A stretch of 64,000 nucleotides of DNA, from assembly GCF_014635065.1 (NCBI RefSeq), contig NZ_BMCG01000002.1:496001-560000 (forward strand), given 5' to 3'. Source of the DNA: Oxalicibacterium flavum (GTDB taxonomy: Bacteria > Pseudomonadota > Gammaproteobacteria > Burkholderiales > Burkholderiaceae_D). The notes under the pieces were generated by a model. The model saw nothing but the letters and a program-made list of their open reading frames with translations. It was not told the origin of the DNA and ran no database searches. Every line of letters begins with the position of its first letter. Position 1 is the first letter of the stretch. The translations under genes and the position numbers were made by a program. Of the stretch, positions 9,105-18,160 are shown in pieces.

Positions 9105-9166
9105 ATTATTGGTCAGAACAGGGGAAAACCATCGGGGGAATAGGACGGGAAACTACCCGCTATTAA
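9105..9166 (-). promoter_or_regulatory. Candidate FlhD4C2 box and -10 element of the flhB operon
   Basis: On the minus strand TTAATAGCG (AATAG at 9164-9160) is followed after 16 bases by CTATT (9143-9139). The FlhDC consensus is AAATAGCG-N10-12-CGCTATTT, which puts AATAG and CTATT 14-16 bases apart, so geometry and half-sites fit. The downstream half is weaker. AATAAT (9110-9105) could be the -10. The placement agrees with FlhDC-activated class II promoters, and flhDC is present in this window. Confidence 0.45.
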
Positions 9167-9245
9167 TGTTTCTGGCGGGCATGCGGCTGTGCGGGTGGCG
9201 CCGGGCGGCATGCCCCTTTGCCACATCCGGCCGCTCAGGCGGGAC

Positions 9246-10445
9246 TCAAAGCCTGATCCGGCGTGCCCAGGCCAGCGCGGCCAGATGCGCCTCGTTGACC
9301 TGCCGTGCGCTGACGAACAGGGAGTCGGCCAGCGCCTCCAGCGCGCCATTGCCATGTTCACAGGCCTCGGCCAGCGCCAGAAACGGGCCATACATGCCCT
9401 CGCGCGACAGCAAGGCTTGCGATACGGCATCCGACAGATGCACGCGGTCCAGCACTTCGCTCATCGGCATGCCGAGCAGGCGATCCAGTTGGGAAAACAT
9501 GCCGACCACGAACAGGTTTTCGGCCTCCCCTTTGGGCAGGATGCCGTGTCCCGCCAGTTCTGCGATACGGCCCCGCACGATGGCGGACTGCATCAGCAGC
9601 TCACCCGCCGGATCATCGCCAGCGGTTGCCAGCAGCAGCGACAGCCAGCGATACAGTGGCGAATAGCCGAGCATGGTCACCGCATGGCGCAGCGACTGGA
9701 TTTCGATTCCGAGTCCGAAACTGGCGCTGTTGATGTAGCGGAACAGCTTGTACGACAGTGTGGCATCGCGCTTGAGCACTTCCTCGAGCTGCCGCACGTC
9801 GCTGTTGTTGCGCACCATGTCCATCAACTGGACGATGATGACCTGCGATGCATTCAGTCCTTTTTTGCCCGTTGCCGGACGCGGTCTCGCCTGCAGATTG
9901 CCGATGAATGCCGCCATGCCGGCCGCGGCACAGGCGTCATACGTTGCCCAGTCGTCAACAGGACGCGCCAGCAGCTGCACCCCGGCACTGCGAAACATTG
10001 CCGCGTTACCGGTGGCTTGCCAGAAACGTCCCTCGGCATGCGTCAGCACCGCCGGCAAGGTGCTGGACGCCGGCAATGCGTCGGCATTGCATAGCGAGAT
10101 ACCGTAGCCGCGCTGACGCAAGGTGCGCGCATGTTCGAGCGTGGCGGCATCCTGCAGGTCGGTGGCGCTCACGCGCAGCACGGTACGCGTCGGCGGCAAC
10201 AGGCCGAGGACGGAAGACACCAGCACTGCCGGCGTGGCCTCGAAGAACAGGAGCAGATCGTCGAGCTGCCATCCGCTGTCCTCCCGCACCAGCTGCGAGG
10301 CGGCGAACTCGATCAGGGCAATCAGTTCCTCGTCACTCGCCAGGCCTCCGCCCGCGTCGGCGCTGTACCAAGAGAGCTCGTATCCGAGCAGCTGCTGCGC
10401 CGCATTCAACAGAGGAGAACGGACAATGAACTGGTTGTCTGGCAT
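9246..10445 (-). CDS. HDOD-domain signalling protein (YuxH-like, degenerate EAL plus HDOD)
   Basis: This protein has 399 residues. The N-terminal half (about 1-190) resembles the EAL fold of YuxH-type proteins (LLGYELSWYS, then VLRVSATDLQD) but shows no EAL catalytic signature, so phosphodiesterase activity is unlikely. The C-terminal half is an HDOD domain (VRQLEEVLKRDATLSYKLFR, YINSASFG, then LRHAVTMLG). Such proteins usually act in signalling rather than catalysis. It follows cheZ in the same direction with a 30-base gap, so it is probably part of the chemotaxis transcript. The ribosome site in front of ATG 10445 is weak. Confidence 0.8.
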   Translation of the reverse strand: MPDNQFIVRSPLLNAAQQLLGYELSWYSADAGGGLASDEELIALIEFAASQLVREDSGWQLDDLLLFFEATPAVLVSSVLGLLPPTRTVLRVSATDLQDAATLEHARTLRQRGYGISLCNADALPASSTLPAVLTHAEGRFWQATGNAAMFRSAGVQLLARPVDDWATYDACAAAGMAAFIGNLQARPRPATGKKGLNASQVIIVQLMDMVRNNSDVRQLEEVLKRDATLSYKLFRYINSASFGLGIEIQSLRHAVTMLGYSPLYRWLSLLLATAGDDPAGELLMQSAIVRGRIAELAGHGILPKGEAENLFVVGMFSQLDRLLGMPMSEVLDRVHLSDAVSQALLSREGMYGPFLALAEACEHGNGALEALADSLFVSARQVNEAHLAALAWARRIRL

Positions 10446-10475
10446 GAATGGAAACGGGAAATGGAGGAAGGCGGA

Positions 10476-11141
10476 TCAGAAGCCGAGACTGTCGAGCAGA
10501 TCGTCAACCTGCTCCTGGGTGGCGACCACATCGTTACCGGTCGGGTTGATCTGCGGACCATTGAGCAAACCATTATGCAGGCCGCTGTCAACCTCACGCT
10601 TCTTCTCGGGCGGCGCGTAATCGACGAGCAGTTGCAGCAACTGCTGCTCCAGCCCGTGCGCAAGTTCGGTCACCTTCCGGATCACCTGCCCGGTCAGGTC
10701 CTGAAAATCCTGCGCCATCATGATGTTCATCAGGTGCTGGCGCGTATCGGCGGCCGCGGTCTGCGCCTGCTCCAGTCCGGCCACGGTGCGTGCCGCCAGT
10801 TCGCGACAGGCCTGTTCGGAAAACGGCTGCGCCAGCAGTTGCTGCCAGTCGGCCGTCAGGCGCGCGGCATTGTCCTGGATGCCCTGCTGCAGCGGGCTCG
10901 CAAGGTCGGTCGCGTTGAGCACGCGCTGCGCGGCCTGTTCGGTCATGCGCGCGACGTAGTCGAGCCGGTCGCGGGCATCTGGAATGTCGTGGGAGGCACG
11001 TTCGATCAGCTGATCGAAGCCGAGACCGCGCAGGCTGTCGTGCAGCGCGCGCGTCATGTGGCCGACGCGCGCCAGCATCTCTTCGCTGACCGCTCCGTCT
11101 GGCGAACCGGTATCGGCCAGACCCGCCGAAATGGCGCTCAA
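10476..11141 (-). CDS. cheZ: Chemotaxis protein CheZ (CheY-P phosphatase)
   Basis: This 221-residue protein contains the catalytic motif MAQDFQDLTGQVIRK, with Asp148 and Gln152 equivalent to E. coli D143/Q147. Its C-terminal tail EQVDDLLDSLGF resembles the FliM-type CheY-binding peptide. It removes phosphate from CheY-P and ends flagellar reversal signals. The start is TTG 11141: GGAGG lies five bases upstream, the start is one base past the cheY stop, and the resulting length is normal for CheZ. A longer frame exists but would add 28 residues read out of frame from cheY. Confidence 0.94.
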   Translation of the reverse strand: MSAISAGLADTGSPDGAVSEEMLARVGHMTRALHDSLRGLGFDQLIERASHDIPDARDRLDYVARMTEQAAQRVLNATDLASPLQQGIQDNAARLTADWQQLLAQPFSEQACRELAARTVAGLEQAQTAAADTRQHLMNIMMAQDFQDLTGQVIRKVTELAHGLEQQLLQLLVDYAPPEKKREVDSGLHNGLLNGPQINPTGNDVVATQEQVDDLLDSLGF

Positions 11142-11142
11142 C

Positions 11143-11541
11143 TCAACCTCCGGCGCTGGCGAGTTTCTCGAAGATCTTGGCCAGCTTTTCATCCAGCGTG
11201 GCAGCCGTGAACGGCTTGACCACATAGCCGTTGGCGCCGGCCTGGGCGGCGGCGATGATGTTTTCCTTCTTGGCCTCGGCCGTGACCATCAGTACCGGCA
11301 GCTTGGACAGCGCCGGATCGGCACGGATCTGCTGCAGCATGGTCAGACCGTCCATATTGGGCATGTTCCAGTCCGACACCACGAAATCGAATTGCTCGCT
11401 GCGCAGCTTGGCCAGCGCCATGGCGCCATCCTCGGCTTCATCGACATTGGTGTAGCCCAGCTCCTTGAGCAGGTTGCGGACGATACGACGCATTGTCGAA
11501 AAATCATCGACAACGAGAAATTTGGTATTTGGACCTGCCAT
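11143..11541 (-). CDS. cheY: Chemotaxis response regulator CheY (copy beside cheZ)
   Basis: This 132-residue single receiver domain has the acidic pocket VVDD, the phospho-acceptor Asp57 in [16 protein letters not shown], Thr in MVTAEA, and the KPF lysine. It carries the signal from CheA to the flagellar switch. Start ATG 11541 is chosen because GGAG lies six bases upstream; ATG-like 11553 would place that ribosome site inside the gene. cheZ follows immediately. A second, divergent CheY lies at 17136. Confidence 0.95.
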   Translation of the reverse strand: MAGPNTKFLVVDDFSTMRRIVRNLLKELGYTNVDEAEDGAMALAKLRSEQFDFVVSDWNMPNMDGLTMLQQIRADPALSKLPVLMVTAEAKKENIIAAAQAGANGYVVKPFTAATLDEKLAKIFEKLASAGG

Positions 11542-11684
11542 GAAATACTCCATTCATTCTTGATTCATTATCGATCCGGCACGCAATCGAACTAAGTCCC
11601 GATCAGACGCCAATCATTTGCCATTATGCACTGCCCCGCCAGCCGGACAGTAGCAAAATAGAGTCCACAAATGCCTGCTGTTCG

Positions 11685-12761
11685 TCAGACACGCAACGCA
11701 CGGCTGCTGTTTGTTGCCAAATGATTCATGACCATGCCCGGCAATTCTTGCAACGCGCCGACCTCGTGCGCCGCACCGACCGCAATCGCCTCGCGCGGCA
11801 TGCCGAACACCACGCACGATGCCTCGTCCTGAGCGAAATTGTAGGCGCCGGCCTTTTTCATCTCGAGCATGCCCTGCGCGCCATCCTTGCCCATGCCGGT
11901 CAGGATCACGCCGACCGCGTTCTTGCCGGCGTGGATGGCGGCCGAGTTGAACAGCACATCGACCGACGGGCGATGGCGATTGACCGGCGGTCCCTGGTCG
12001 AGCTGGGTCATGTAGTTGGCGCCGCTGCGCACCAGTTGCAGATGCGAGTGGCCGGGCGCGAGATAGGCGTGGCCCGGCAGGATGCGCTCGCCGCCTTCGG
12101 ACTCCTTGACGCCGATCTTGCACAGGTTGTCGAGACGCTGCGCGAACGACTTGGTGAAGCCGGCCGGCATGTGCTGCGTGATCAGGATGCCCGGGCAGTC
12201 CGACGGCATCTGCATCAGGAATTCCTTGATCGCCTCGGTACCGCCGGTGGAGGCGCCGATGATGATGAGCTTTTCGCTACTGGTCAACGGGTTGCGCACC
12301 TGCGGCAGCACCGCGCCCGGCCCCTTCTGTGCATCGGCCGGCGCGACCTGACGCGCCTTGATGCGCGCACGCGAGGCGGCGCGGATCTTGTCGGTGATGA
12401 GCTCGGTGTATTCGAGCATGCCGCTCTGGATCGACATCTTGGGCTTGGTGACGAAATCGACCGCGCCCAGCTCCAGCGCGCGCAGCGTGATCTCCGAACC
12501 GCGCTCGGTCAGCGACGACACCATGACGACCGGCATCGGCCGCAGCCGCATCAGCTTTTCGAGGAAGTCGAGGCCATCCATCTTGGGCATCTCGACGTCC
12601 AGCGTCAGCACGTCCGGATTGGTCTGCTTGATCAGGTCGCGCGCGATGATCGGATCGGGCGCCTGTCCCACGACTTCCATGTCGGGCTGGCTGTTGATGA
12701 TTTCCTTCATGACGCTGCGGATCAATGCCGAGTCGTCGACGATGAGCACCTTGGTTTTCAT
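11685..12761 (-). CDS. cheB: Chemotaxis response regulator methylesterase CheB
   Basis: This 358-residue protein has an N-terminal receiver domain (VDD, phospho-acceptor Asp55 in [12 protein letters not shown]) joined by a linker to the methylesterase/deamidase domain. The catalytic triad is visible as Ser171 (GASTGGTEA), His197 (TQHMP) and Asp293 (GMGKDG). It removes methyl groups from chemoreceptors for adaptation, opposing CheR. Start ATG 12761 has GGGAGGACAAGAAC upstream. It is preceded by cheD and followed, after a 143-base gap, by cheY-cheZ. Confidence 0.97.
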   Translation of the reverse strand: MKTKVLIVDDSALIRSVMKEIINSQPDMEVVGQAPDPIIARDLIKQTNPDVLTLDVEMPKMDGLDFLEKLMRLRPMPVVMVSSLTERGSEITLRALELGAVDFVTKPKMSIQSGMLEYTELITDKIRAASRARIKARQVAPADAQKGPGAVLPQVRNPLTSSEKLIIIGASTGGTEAIKEFLMQMPSDCPGILITQHMPAGFTKSFAQRLDNLCKIGVKESEGGERILPGHAYLAPGHSHLQLVRSGANYMTQLDQGPPVNRHRPSVDVLFNSAAIHAGKNAVGVILTGMGKDGAQGMLEMKKAGAYNFAQDEASCVVFGMPREAIAVGAAHEVGALQELPGMVMNHLATNSSRALRV

Positions 12762-12800
12762 GTTCTTGTCCTCCCTGCCTGTTGTTGTCGTTATGCGAAC

Positions 12801-13406
12801 TCAGGAAAAGAGTTCGATGTCGCCGCTGACATTGCTTGCCTGCAGACGATTGGCGTAATCCTGCTCGCGGTTGACCAGCGTGTTGTTGTTGAGCTGGCGC
12901 AGCTTCTTGACTAGCACCTTGCCGCTGCGCGGAAAGTAATAGACCTTGCGCGGATGCACATCGTTGAGATCCTCGGCCACGATGCGGATATTCTCGGTCT
13001 TGAGGAAGTTACGCACGAACTGCGCGTTGCGCTCGCCCACGTTCATGTTGACGAAACCCTGCAGCACCTTGCCGCCGCCGAAAACCTTGGCTTCGAGATT
13101 CTCGCGCCGCGCTCCGGCCTTGAGCAGGTCGTTGATCAGGATTTCCATGGCATAGGTGCCATAGCGCGCGGAAGCCGAGACCGGACTGTCGGTATCGCCT
13201 TCCGGCAGCATGAAGTGGTTCATGCCACCGACGCCCGAGACGCGGTCGCGTATGCAGGCAGACACGCACGAGCCAAGCACGGTCACGATCAGCATGTCCT
13301 TGCCGGTGTAGTAATACTCGCCGGGCAGAATCTTGGCTGCATCGCGATCGAAGGTGCGATCGAAATAGACATTGGTCGCGAAATGTTCGTTGAGTACGCC
13401 GCTCAT
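12801..13406 (-). CDS. cheD: Chemoreceptor glutamine deamidase CheD
   Basis: This 201-residue protein deamidates specific glutamines of chemoreceptors. The family catalytic residues are visible as Cys47 in [10 protein letters not shown] and His64 in GGMNHFMLP. Start ATG 13406 has AGGAGGACATC in front. The protein ends SGDIELFS; the same SGDIELF peptide ends the unrelated CheZ-like protein at 17562-18107, encoded with different codons. Confidence 0.95.
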   Translation of the reverse strand: MSGVLNEHFATNVYFDRTFDRDAAKILPGEYYYTGKDMLIVTVLGSCVSACIRDRVSGVGGMNHFMLPEGDTDSPVSASARYGTYAMEILINDLLKAGARRENLEAKVFGGGKVLQGFVNMNVGERNAQFVRNFLKTENIRIVAEDLNDVHPRKVYYFPRSGKVLVKKLRQLNNNTLVNREQDYANRLQASNVSGDIELFS

Positions 13407-13415
13407 GATGTCCTC

Positions 13416-14294
13416 CTATGCCCGCCGCAACCTGGCGCCGCCGGCATTCCGCGCGGGGTCCAGCTCATAGACGGTCTTGCCGCGCAGCTTGTAGGCATTG
13501 CTGGCGTAGAGGAAATTTTCGGAATGGCCGGCAAACAACAGCGCATCCTCCTTCATCATCGGTGCAAAGCGATCGAGAATCTTGCCCTGCGTCGGCTTGT
13601 CGAAATAGATCATGACGTTGCGACAGAAGATCGCATCGAACTGTCCCGAGATCGGCCATTGATCGGACAGCAGATTGAGCTGGCGGAAGGTGATCATCTG
13701 CCGCAACTCGGGCCGCACGCGCACCATGCCTTCCTGCGCGCCCTTGCCGCGCAGGAAAAATCGGCGCATGCGTTCCATCGGCATTTTCTCGAGACGGTCG
13801 ATCGCGTAGATGCCGTTCTCGCCGGTACGCAGCACGTTGGTATCGATGTCGGTGGCGATGATGCGCACCGGCGGCGTCAGCGTATTGAACGCTTCGCACG
13901 CGGTAATCGCGATCGAATACGGCTCCTCGCCGGTTGACGCCGCGCTGCACCAGATCTCGATCGGCGTCTTCACGCGCTTCAGATGCTCGGCCAGGATCGG
14001 GAAGTGATGGGCCTCGCGGAAGAAGGCCGTCAGATTGGTGGTCAGCGCATTGGTGAATGCCTCCCACTCGTCGCCATCGTCACGCTGCTCGAGCGCGTCG
14101 AGATACGCGGTAAACGAATGGATGCCGGTGGCGCGCAGACGACGCGCCAGGCGGCTATAGACCATTTCCTGCTTGCTGGCGGCCAGGGCAATGCCTGCCC
14201 GCTTGTAGATCAGGCCACGCACACGTTCGAAGTCGCGTGCCGTGAACTCGAATTCCTTGGTGCCTTCCGGCCGGGTTTGCGCATTTGCCTTCAT
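13416..14294 (-). CDS. cheR: Chemotaxis methyltransferase CheR
   Basis: This 292-residue protein uses SAM to methylate receptor glutamates. The N-terminal helical domain is followed by the methyltransferase fold with IEIWCSAASTGEEPYSIAI, RIIATDIDTNVL and DAIFCRNVMIYFDKPTQ, all typical of CheR. It sits between cheW and cheD, with nine bases to cheD. No chemoreceptor gene is found in the neighbourhood, so its substrates must be encoded elsewhere. Confidence 0.96.
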   Translation of the reverse strand: MKANAQTRPEGTKEFEFTARDFERVRGLIYKRAGIALAASKQEMVYSRLARRLRATGIHSFTAYLDALEQRDDGDEWEAFTNALTTNLTAFFREAHHFPILAEHLKRVKTPIEIWCSAASTGEEPYSIAITACEAFNTLTPPVRIIATDIDTNVLRTGENGIYAIDRLEKMPMERMRRFFLRGKGAQEGMVRVRPELRQMITFRQLNLLSDQWPISGQFDAIFCRNVMIYFDKPTQGKILDRFAPMMKEDALLFAGHSENFLYASNAYKLRGKTVYELDPARNAGGARLRRA

Positions 14295-14391
14295 GATGCC
14301 GATGATTCCTTCTTGTCCCCTTGCTGCGCGATCTCCCGCCTAGCCTGCCGCATATACTGCCGCACCTTTTCAGGCTGCAGCGTATTCGTCT

Positions 14392-14883
14392 TCAGGCCGC
14401 CATCGCTTCGATCAGTCCCATCTCGGAACTGGACATCAGCTTGTCGATATCGACCAGGATCAGCATGCGCTCGTCGAGCGTGCCCAGTCCGATCAGATAA
14501 TCGGTATTGAATGCGGTTCCCATTTCCGGCGCCGGCTTGATCTGCTCAGGCGACAGTGTGGTCACGTCGGATACGCTGTCAACCACCATGCCGACCACGC
14601 GGCCGCCGATGTTGAGAATGATGACCACGGTGAACTGGTCGTAGGTCGGTTCGCCCAGATTGAACTTGATGCGCATATCGACGATCGGCACGATGATGCC
14701 GCGCAGGTTGACCACGCCCTTGACGAAGTCCGGCGCATTGGCGATGCGCGTGACGGCCTCGTAACCGCGGATTTCCTGCACCTTCAGGATATCGATGCCG
14801 TATTCTTCCTTGCCCAGCTTGAAGGCCAGGAATTCATTGCCGGCTTCGGTCCCGGTCGCGCTGTTTTTCAGGGGATCGTTCAT
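14392..14883 (-). CDS. cheW: Chemotaxis coupling protein CheW
   Basis: This 163-residue SH3-like scaffold protein links receptors to CheA. Visible features are [20 protein letters not shown] near the N-terminus, [18 protein letters not shown], and [11 protein letters not shown]. Start ATG 14883 has GAAGGAGAGACAC in front. It lies 41 bases behind cheA, the usual partner. Confidence 0.96.
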   Translation of the reverse strand: MNDPLKNSATGTEAGNEFLAFKLGKEEYGIDILKVQEIRGYEAVTRIANAPDFVKGVVNLRGIIVPIVDMRIKFNLGEPTYDQFTVVIILNIGGRVVGMVVDSVSDVTTLSPEQIKPAPEMGTAFNTDYLIGLGTLDERMLILVDIDKLMSSSEMGLIEAMAA

Positions 14884-14924
14884 GTGTCTCTCCTTCTCGG
14901 AACTCTCTGTTAGTCAGGAATAAA

Positions 14925-17066
14925 TCAGGAATAAATGGATTCGTCATTCAGTTGCCGGCTCGAACGCAGCAATGCCGCCACGTCGATGATCAGTGCCACG
15001 CCGCCGTCGCCGAGGATCGTGGCGCCGGAAATGCCAGCCACCTTGCGATAGTTGGATTCCAGGTTCTTGACCACCACCTGCTGCTGGCCGACCAGATCGT
15101 CGACGAACAGCGCCGCCTTGCGTCCTTCCGATTCCAGTATCACTACAATACCGCGAGATGGATCGGTAAAGCGCGGCGTCACGTCAAAAATCCTGTAAAG
15201 CGGGATCAGCGGCAGATACTCGCCACGTACCTTGATGACCTGCCCCTGCCCCGCGATTTCCTTGATGTCGTCCGATACTGGTTGCAGCGACTCCACCACG
15301 TAGCCAAGCGGCAGAATATAAATCTCTTCGCCCACCTTGATCGACATGCCGTCGAGGATGGCCAGCGTCAGCGGCAGCGAGATCGATATCGTGGTGCCGA
15401 AACCGCGGCTCGACGCGATCTCGACCGCGCCGCCCATTGCGGTGATGTTGCGCTTGACCACGTCCATGCCGACGCCACGTCCCGACACATCGGTCACGGC
15501 TTCCGCGGTCGAGAAACCGGGGGCGAAGATCAGTTGCCATACCTCGCTGTCCGGCATGTCGTCGGCCACCGGCAGGCCGTTCTGCCGGGCCTTCTCCATG
15601 ATGCGTTCGCGGTTCAGACCGCCACCGTCGTCGCTGACCTCGATGATGATGTTGCCACCCTGGTGGGCTGCAGACAGCGACAGTTTCCCGGCAGCGACCT
15701 TGCCGGCCGCCAGGCGCGCCTCGGGCAGTTCGATGCCATGATCGATGCTGTTGCGCACCAGGTGCGTGAGCGGATCGACGATGCGCTCGATCAGCCCCTT
15801 GTCGAGTTCGGTGGCGGCCCCGTAGGTGACGAATTCCACCTTCTTGCCGAGCTTGCCGGCCAGATCGCGCACCATGCGCGGAAAGCGCGAGAACACGTAA
15901 TCCATCGGCATCATGCGGATCGACATCACGGCTTCCTGCAGGTCGCGCGTATTGCGCGTGAGCTGCGACACGCTGTTGAGCAGCCGTTCGTGCTGCATGG
16001 GGTCGAGTGCCAGCGTGCGCTGCTCGATCATGGCCTGCGTAATGACCAGTTCGCCGACCAGATTGATCAGTTGATCGACCTTTTCGATACCGACCCTGAT
16101 CGACGACGATTCCGCGTTGGCCGACACCGTCTTGTCCTCGCGTCGCACCGCCGGCTTGCGTTCGGCAGCCGCAGCGTCGGCCTGTTCTTGTGCGCCCGCC
16201 GCCTCCATCGTCTGTCCGTCGGCGCCTGGCGGCGGCAATTCCTTCGGCACAAAGGGCGGAAAGAAACCGTATCCCTGCGCGTTTTCCTGCTCCCTGGTCG
16301 CCTCGGCCTGTGCAATCTCCGAACGCAGCGGCTCGAAGAAACCGTATCCCTTGCCCTCCTCGTCGCCCGCCACCGCGGCAGCCGCTCCCTCATCGGTGAT
16401 CTGCAGGTCGTCCGGTTCGAGGATGAAGGAACAGATGGCGATGATGTCATCGACACCTTCGGAAGTGGTCAGCCTGAATTCGGTACGCTGGTCCGGCAGG
16501 ACGGCCCGCGCGATATCGCCCAGCAAGCCCAGTTCCGCCGCCAGCGCATCGACATCGCGCGCCACGGTCTGTGACGGCAACACCACACGAAACACATGCT
16601 TGCCTCCGGCCGCGGAAGGCGCGGCCTGCTGCGCTTCCTGTCCCGGCTGGGAGGACTGCGGCGCCACATGCGCGCCCGCTTCCGCCGCCAGCGATTCGAG
16701 CATGATGCGCACGTCCGCTACTGCGTCGCGATCGACATCGGTATGCAGGCGATGGCCGTCGAGCTGCATCTTGAGCACGTCCTTGGCCGACAGAAAGGCA
16801 TCCACATGCTCGCTCGTCAGCGCCACTTCTCCCTGGCGGATCTTGTCGAGCAGCGTCTCGAGCACATGCGTGACTTCGGTCAGATCGGTAATGCCGAAGG
16901 TCGCCGCGCCGCCTTTTATGGAATGCGCCGCGCGAAAGATGGCATTGAGATCCTCGGCATCGGGCGCCTCGATATCGACTGCCAGCAACAGCTTTTCCAT
17001 TTCTGCCAGCAGTTCTTCGGTTTCGTCGAAGAACACCTGGAAAAACTGACTCATGTCGATGGTCAT
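14925..17066 (-). CDS. cheA: Chemotaxis histidine kinase CheA
   Basis: This 713-residue kinase has a P1 domain with phospho-accepting His48 (FRAAHSIKGGAATFG) and a P2-like regulator-binding domain at about 157-225. A linker with two GYGFF motifs (240-244 and 265-269) follows, then P3 dimerisation (IEKVDQLINLVGELVI). The P4 kinase domain has LTHLVRNSIDHGIE, SDDGGGL and GRGVGMDVV, and a CheW-like P5 domain ends the protein. It phosphorylates the CheYs and CheB. Start ATG 17066 has GGGG seven bases upstream; ATG 17054 is a second option. Confidence 0.97.
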   Translation of the reverse strand: MTIDMSQFFQVFFDETEELLAEMEKLLLAVDIEAPDAEDLNAIFRAAHSIKGGAATFGITDLTEVTHVLETLLDKIRQGEVALTSEHVDAFLSAKDVLKMQLDGHRLHTDVDRDAVADVRIMLESLAAEAGAHVAPQSSQPGQEAQQAAPSAAGGKHVFRVVLPSQTVARDVDALAAELGLLGDIARAVLPDQRTEFRLTTSEGVDDIIAICSFILEPDDLQITDEGAAAAVAGDEEGKGYGFFEPLRSEIAQAEATREQENAQGYGFFPPFVPKELPPPGADGQTMEAAGAQEQADAAAAERKPAVRREDKTVSANAESSSIRVGIEKVDQLINLVGELVITQAMIEQRTLALDPMQHERLLNSVSQLTRNTRDLQEAVMSIRMMPMDYVFSRFPRMVRDLAGKLGKKVEFVTYGAATELDKGLIERIVDPLTHLVRNSIDHGIELPEARLAAGKVAAGKLSLSAAHQGGNIIIEVSDDGGGLNRERIMEKARQNGLPVADDMPDSEVWQLIFAPGFSTAEAVTDVSGRGVGMDVVKRNITAMGGAVEIASSRGFGTTISISLPLTLAILDGMSIKVGEEIYILPLGYVVESLQPVSDDIKEIAGQGQVIKVRGEYLPLIPLYRIFDVTPRFTDPSRGIVVILESEGRKAALFVDDLVGQQQVVVKNLESNYRKVAGISGATILGDGGVALIIDVAALLRSSRQLNDESIYS

Positions 17067-17135
17067 CTTGCTACCCCGTTTTTTTCACATTGGCCGTCAC
17101 AGTACCTGTGCGTCGCCTCATCGTCTTGACTTCGA

Positions 17136-17501
17136 TCAACCGATCACCTTTTTCACGACTTCGGTCAGACGCTGGGGATCGAACGGCTTGACCAGCCAGC
17201 CATTGGCGCCGGCGGCACGGCCCTTTGCCTTCATCTCGTCGCTGGATTCGGTGGTCAGGACCAGGATCGGCACCTTCTGGTAGCTTGCCAGCGCGCGCAG
17301 GGAACGGATCAGGGTGAAGCCATCCATGCGCGGCATGTTCTGATCGGTCAGCACCAGGTCGAATACCTGCGATTTCGCCTTCTCGAGACCATCCTGCCCG
17401 TCCACCGCCTCGGTCACCTGATAACCGGCCGCGCGCAGGCTGAAGACCACCATCTGTCGCAGCGATCCCGAATCATCGACCGCCAATATCGTCTTTGCCA
17501 T
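17136..17501 (-). CDS. cheY: Chemotaxis response regulator CheY (copy beside cheA)
   Basis: This 121-residue receiver domain has LAVDDSGSLRQM, phospho-acceptor Asp53 in LVLTDQNMPRMDGF, Thr in LVLTTESSDEMK and lysine in WLVKPF. It is clearly different in sequence from the CheY at 11143, so the organism has at least two CheYs in one cluster. The start is ATG 17501 with GGAG five bases upstream; GTG 17507 is possible but too close to that site. It follows the CheZ-like gene and precedes cheA, so it is the nearest CheA client. Confidence 0.93.
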   Translation of the reverse strand: MAKTILAVDDSGSLRQMVVFSLRAAGYQVTEAVDGQDGLEKAKSQVFDLVLTDQNMPRMDGFTLIRSLRALASYQKVPILVLTTESSDEMKAKGRAAGANGWLVKPFDPQRLTEVVKKVIG

Positions 17502-17561
17502 TTTCACTCCCGCTCAATTCTGTTTTCAGGCAGCACCGCCACCTGCACGAAAAATTCACCT

Positions 17562-18107
17562 TCAGAACAGCTCGATATCACCGCTTTCCATGTGCGTCTG
17601 TCCCACTGCCTTGCGCAGCACCTGATCGAGGCCGACACTTTCCTTCTCGAGCAGCACCTTGATGCGATCGAGGAATGCCGACAGATCGGCATCAGCCGGC
17701 ACCGCCGCCGTGTCGCCATCGGTGCCGAGTATTTCGAGCACATCGCGGAAACCGACGACGCGCTGCAGCGTGCGCGAGATCAGTTGGTCCGTCATGTCCT
17801 GGAACTGCAATCCGGTCACCGCGTCATTGACATGCACGCCGATTTCCGCCGCGTTGTCGCGCAGCGATCGGCTCGCTTCTTCCATGCCCTGCGCCGAGGC
17901 CAGCACACGCTCGACGATTTGCTGCTGGGCCTGGATGGCGGAATGGATCGCCATGAAGCTTGCACCCAGCTTGGTGATCGCCTCCTGCAACAGCAGATTG
18001 GTCTGCACCAGGTCGGTCTCTACCTCGTTCAGATGCAGCCTGCCATGCTCGGACAGCGACGACAGCACATCCTGCAACCTGGGTGCCAGCGAAGTGGTGG
18101 TAGTCAT
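17562..18107 (-). CDS. CheZ-like chemotaxis protein (probable second CheY phosphatase)
   Basis: This 181-residue, mostly helical protein shows no membrane segment. Residues 102-108 read FQDMTDQ, matching the catalytic FQDLTGQ of the CheZ in this cluster and keeping the DxxxQ pair (Asp104, Gln108). It lacks the FliM-like CheZ tail and instead ends SGDIELF, the same peptide that ends CheD. It lies between motB and a cheY. I infer a CheZ-family phosphatase for the neighbouring CheY. Overall similarity to CheZ is weak outside the motif, so scaffold or sink roles remain possible. Confidence 0.68.
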   Translation of the reverse strand: MTTTTSLAPRLQDVLSSLSEHGRLHLNEVETDLVQTNLLLQEAITKLGASFMAIHSAIQAQQQIVERVLASAQGMEEASRSLRDNAAEIGVHVNDAVTGLQFQDMTDQLISRTLQRVVGFRDVLEILGTDGDTAAVPADADLSAFLDRIKVLLEKESVGLDQVLRKAVGQTHMESGDIELF

Positions 18108-18160
18108 GGAAGCGAACTCATCATTGTTGGGGCTGCAATACGCATATCCGAATCGACATT

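Noticed and set aside
11542-11684. A possible sigma28 promoter in front of cheY-cheZ (ATCGATAA with an upstream AGTT)
   Set aside because: The -10 resembles the consensus but the -35 matches only about half and the spacing is off.
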